From assembly GCF_040105385.1 (NCBI RefSeq), contig NZ_JBEDNQ010000010.1, positions 248,001 to 312,000 of the forward strand: a DNA stretch of 64,000 nucleotides, written 5' to 3'. The notes beneath the pieces were generated by a model. It did no database searches. It worked only from the letters and a program-made list of their open reading frames with translations, and was not told where the DNA came from. This stretch comes from Pseudonocardia nematodicida (lineage in GTDB: Bacteria; Actinomycetota; Actinomycetes; Mycobacteriales; Pseudonocardiaceae). The first letter of the stretch is position 1. Every line of letters starts with the position of its first letter. Below, piece after piece: positions 62,069-64,000 of this stretch. Both the position numbers and the translations under genes were made by a program.

Positions 62069-62234
62069 CTCGTTCGTTCCTGTCGACGATGACACGTGGC
62101 ATGGGAGGGCGGACTGTCTCCAAGGTGGCTCGGAAATCTCATTAGATAGGACTGAGTCCCAATCAATGCGAGCCACCTGCAGGCAACCACGGTTCGTCGC
62201 GCAACGCAAGAGTCCACCGCTGTCGAACGACAAA

Positions 62235-62272
62235 GGCCCGGCACCGCGCAGTCCTCGCGCGGCACCGGGCCC
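62235..62272. terminator. Terminator hairpin downstream of the SDR gene
   Basis: GGCCCGG-CA-CCGCGC ... GCGCGG-CA-CCGGGCC, two paired blocks with a CA/CA internal bulge and a short loop, 20 bp beyond the SDR stop at 62292 on the minus strand. Confidence 0.75.
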
Positions 62273-62291
62273 GTATCGGGACCTGCGTCGG

Positions 62292-63077
62292 TCAGCGGTC
62301 CTGGGGGACGACCGGAACGGCCGAGCGGTCGATGTAGATGCGGTTCCAGGCCGGTGAGATGACCAGCTCGTCGACGCAGACACCCCGGGGCTGCTCCACG
62401 ACCCATCGCGTGGCGCGAGCGACGTCGGCCGGGTCGAGCATCCGGTCCATCTCCTCCTGCGAGGGTGGAACCGGCTTGGTCATCAGGATCGGGGTCCGCA
62501 CCTCTCCCGGGCACAGGTGGGTGGTGCAGATCCCGTTGCGGCCCTCCTGGTCGTTGAGGGACTCGACGAGCGGCGACAGCGCCGCCTTGCTCGCTCCGTA
62601 GGCGGCACCGGCCCCGGTCATGAACCTCCAGCCCGCCCACGACGAGACGATGACGATTCGTCCGGCTCCGGCAGCCCGCATGCCCGGCAGGACGGCGAGC
62701 ACCGCTGCCGTCACCGAGTTGAGGTTGACGTCGATGACTCCGCGGAAGTCGTCGACGGCCAGGTCCGACCACCACCGCTGCGGCACGTTCGTGCCGGCGC
62801 AGTGCACGAGGATGCCGATCGGGCCCAGCTCCCGCGCGATCCGGTCGGCTCCGGCGGCGACGTCCTCGGTGCGGGACATGTCGGCCGGCACCGCCAGGGC
62901 CCGCCCGCCAGCTTCGGTGATCTCATCGACGACCTCGGAGGCGGCGCCCGACCGGCGTCCGGTGACCGCCACGGGATGCCCCGCGGCGGCGAGCTCGAGG
63001 GCGACGGCCCGTCCGATCCCGGACGAGCCACCGGGCACCCAGGCGACCGCGGGCCGGGTGTCGGTTGCTGCAGTCAT
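62292..63077 (-). CDS. SDR family oxidoreductase
   Basis: 261 residues. PGGSSGIG (first motif with Pro-Gly in place of Thr-Gly: VPGGSSGIG), HCAGTN, catalytic Ser in IVSSWAGW, YGASK, and a C-terminal tail without the usual DGG. Forty-nine bases after the zinc dehydrogenase gene and in the same direction, so they form one operon. Substrate unknown; oxidation of a sugar acid or polyol is likely from the neighbours. Confidence 0.88.
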   Translation of the reverse strand: MTAATDTRPAVAWVPGGSSGIGRAVALELAAAGHPVAVTGRRSGAASEVVDEITEAGGRALAVPADMSRTEDVAAGADRIARELGPIGILVHCAGTNVPQRWWSDLAVDDFRGVIDVNLNSVTAAVLAVLPGMRAAGAGRIVIVSSWAGWRFMTGAGAAYGASKAALSPLVESLNDQEGRNGICTTHLCPGEVRTPILMTKPVPPSQEEMDRMLDPADVARATRWVVEQPRGVCVDELVISPAWNRIYIDRSAVPVVPQDR

Positions 63078-63126
63078 GCTGTCCTTCCTGTCGTGCCGAC
63101 CGGTTCGGGGAGCCCCGCGGTCGGTA

Positions 63127-64000
63127 TCAGATGCTGATGAGGGCCTTGACCAGGTCTGTCCCGGCCCGCGCGGCTGCGAACGCGTCTTGGGCCCGGTCCA
63201 GGGGGAAGTCCCCCACCGGCAGTCCGTCGAGCGGCAGCGCGCGGCCGTCGATGAGCCGCACGGCCTCGGAGAAGTCCCGGTCCCGGTACACCCGGGTCCC
63301 GATCAGGGTCTGCTCGGCGAAGTTCACCGCGCGCAGGTCCAGCGCCGTCGGCTCCTTGTAGACCGCGACCAGCATCACGGTGCCCCGGACCCGCGCGGCG
63401 GCGGACAGCTCCCCGGCGACCGCCGGGACCCCCGCGGTGTCGAAGACGACGTCGACGCCGACACCGCCGGTCGCCCGGCGCGAGCGCGACAGCACCTCGT
63501 CCGGTCCGACCGCCGGCAGTCCGAGCCCGGTCGCGACCGAGCGGCGCCACTCGTTGGCCTCGGCGACGGTCACGACCTCGGCGCCGCGTGCCCGGGCGAC
63601 CAGGGCGGTGAGCAGGCCGATCGGGCCGGCGCCGTACACGAGTACGGAGTCGCCGTGAGTCAGCCGCGCCCGGGCCACGGCGTGCACCGCCACCGCGAGG
63701 GGCTCGGCGAGCGCGGCGTGTGCGAGCGGGACCCCGTCGGCGACGGGGTGAAGCCGATGGGCCGGTACTGCGACCCGCTCGGCGAGACCGCCGGGTACGT
63801 CGACGCCGAACAGGCCCAGGTGGCGGCAGACGTGGTCGTTGCCGCCGAGACAGGCGTCGCAACGCGGTGTGGTCCCACGATCCGCGCAGGTGATCAGGGG
63901 ATTCACCGCGACCAGCCGGCCCGCGTCCGGGCCGGTTCCGTCCGTGGCCGGGGTCGCGACACGGCCCGCGAACTCGTGACCGAGGACGATGCCGGGCCGG
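63127..64000 (-). CDS. Zinc-dependent dehydrogenase, 5' end beyond the window
   Basis: At least 290 codons; the N-terminus lies past the right edge. Visible: GIVLGHEFAGRV (zinc-site His-Glu), structural zinc cysteines CADRGTTPRCDACLGGNDHVC, a nucleotide motif LVYGAGPIGLL, then the C-terminal RAQDAFAAARAGTDLVKALI. Medium-chain dehydrogenase family, similar in pattern to threonine, sorbitol or butanediol dehydrogenases. The three structural Cys-type residues are spaced 8-2-7. Co-directional with the SDR gene. Confidence 0.88.
   Translation of the reverse strand, partial: RPGIVLGHEFAGRVATPATDGTGPDAGRLVAVNPLITCADRGTTPRCDACLGGNDHVCRHLGLFGVDVPGGLAERVAVPAHRLHPVADGVPLAHAALAEPLAVAVHAVARARLTHGDSVLVYGAGPIGLLTALVARARGAEVVTVAEANEWRRSVATGLGLPAVGPDEVLSRSRRATGGVGVDVVFDTAGVPAVAGELSAAARVRGTVMLVAVYKEPTALDLRAVNFAEQTLIGTRVYRDRDFSEAVRLIDGRALPLDGLPVGDFPLDRAQDAFAAARAGTDLVKALISI

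Overview
The window is GC-rich (about 70 % by eye) actinobacterial DNA with short 4-bp ATGA/GTGA operon overlaps, actinobacterial-type lipoproteins and catabolic genes typical of Pseudonocardiaceae. The family assignment is an inference from gene content; no rRNA or complete tRNA is present. Most of the window is a patchwork of catabolic islands, each with its own transporter, GntR regulator and recognisable operator. They are separated by short accessory stretches with IS remnants, broken genes and lower GC.

Layout. (1) 1-3.7 kb: a DedA-like membrane protein and a GMC flavin oxidoreductase, each behind a MerR-type promoter (TTGACC, 19-bp spacer, small palindrome), then a broken Clp N-domain gene whose tail repeats exactly at the left edge. 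(2) 3.8-18.0 kb: a large acid/alcohol catabolic regulon. A leftward six-gene operon (aldehyde dehydrogenase, NDMA-type alcohol dehydrogenase, SDR, MHS-type importer, SDR, acyl-CoA dehydrogenase) faces a rightward operon of Zn-ribbon OB-fold protein, thiolase, degenerate SDR, active SDR and alpha-methylacyl-CoA racemase-like protein. GntR, acyl-CoA synthetase and SMP-30 lactonase genes follow. The OB-fold/thiolase/inactive-SDR/active-SDR block resembles BbsABCD of toluene degradation. GTATCA boxes precede four transcripts. (3) 18.7-23.7 kb: a zinc-uptake locus (AztABC-like ABC importer with two AztD-like lipoproteins) with a Zur-like box between the divergent halves. (4) 23.9-31.1 kb: an accessory stretch with an IS3 element carrying one nonsense codon, a TetR/MFS drug-efflux pair with a 36-bp palindromic operator, a decayed NmrA gene, a tRNA 3'-half that looks like an attachment-site scar, and hypothetical genes of lower GC.

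(5) 31.1-48.9 kb: a proline/hydroxyproline-type island. It holds a lactone oxidase, two paralogous GntR regulators, two DapA-family lyases, two aldehyde dehydrogenases, a canonical Cys/Cys proline racemase-family epimerase, two paralogous family members with the second catalytic Cys replaced by Gly, a large FAD/NAD(P)-binding protein, an amino-acid ABC importer with two binding proteins, and an enolase-superfamily enzyme. Five copies of a GTARAATRNTAC-like box sit at its promoters. The predicted flow is epimerisation or dehydration of an imino acid, oxidation, DapA-type deamination/dehydration, then semialdehyde oxidation. (6) 49.0-50.4 kb: small accessory genes, including an HNH-like/SEC-C protein. 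(7) 50.9-59.4 kb: a sugar-acid-type island with a DapA-family lyase, GntR, an atypical mandelate-racemase-family protein, a ferric/thiamine-type ABC importer, an FAH-family hydrolase and an SDR, under ATACSGTATCTRYA boxes. (8) 59.5-60.4 kb: IS and mobile-element debris. (9) 60.7-64.0 kb: an ACS-family MFS importer, an SDR and a zinc dehydrogenase cut by the right edge.
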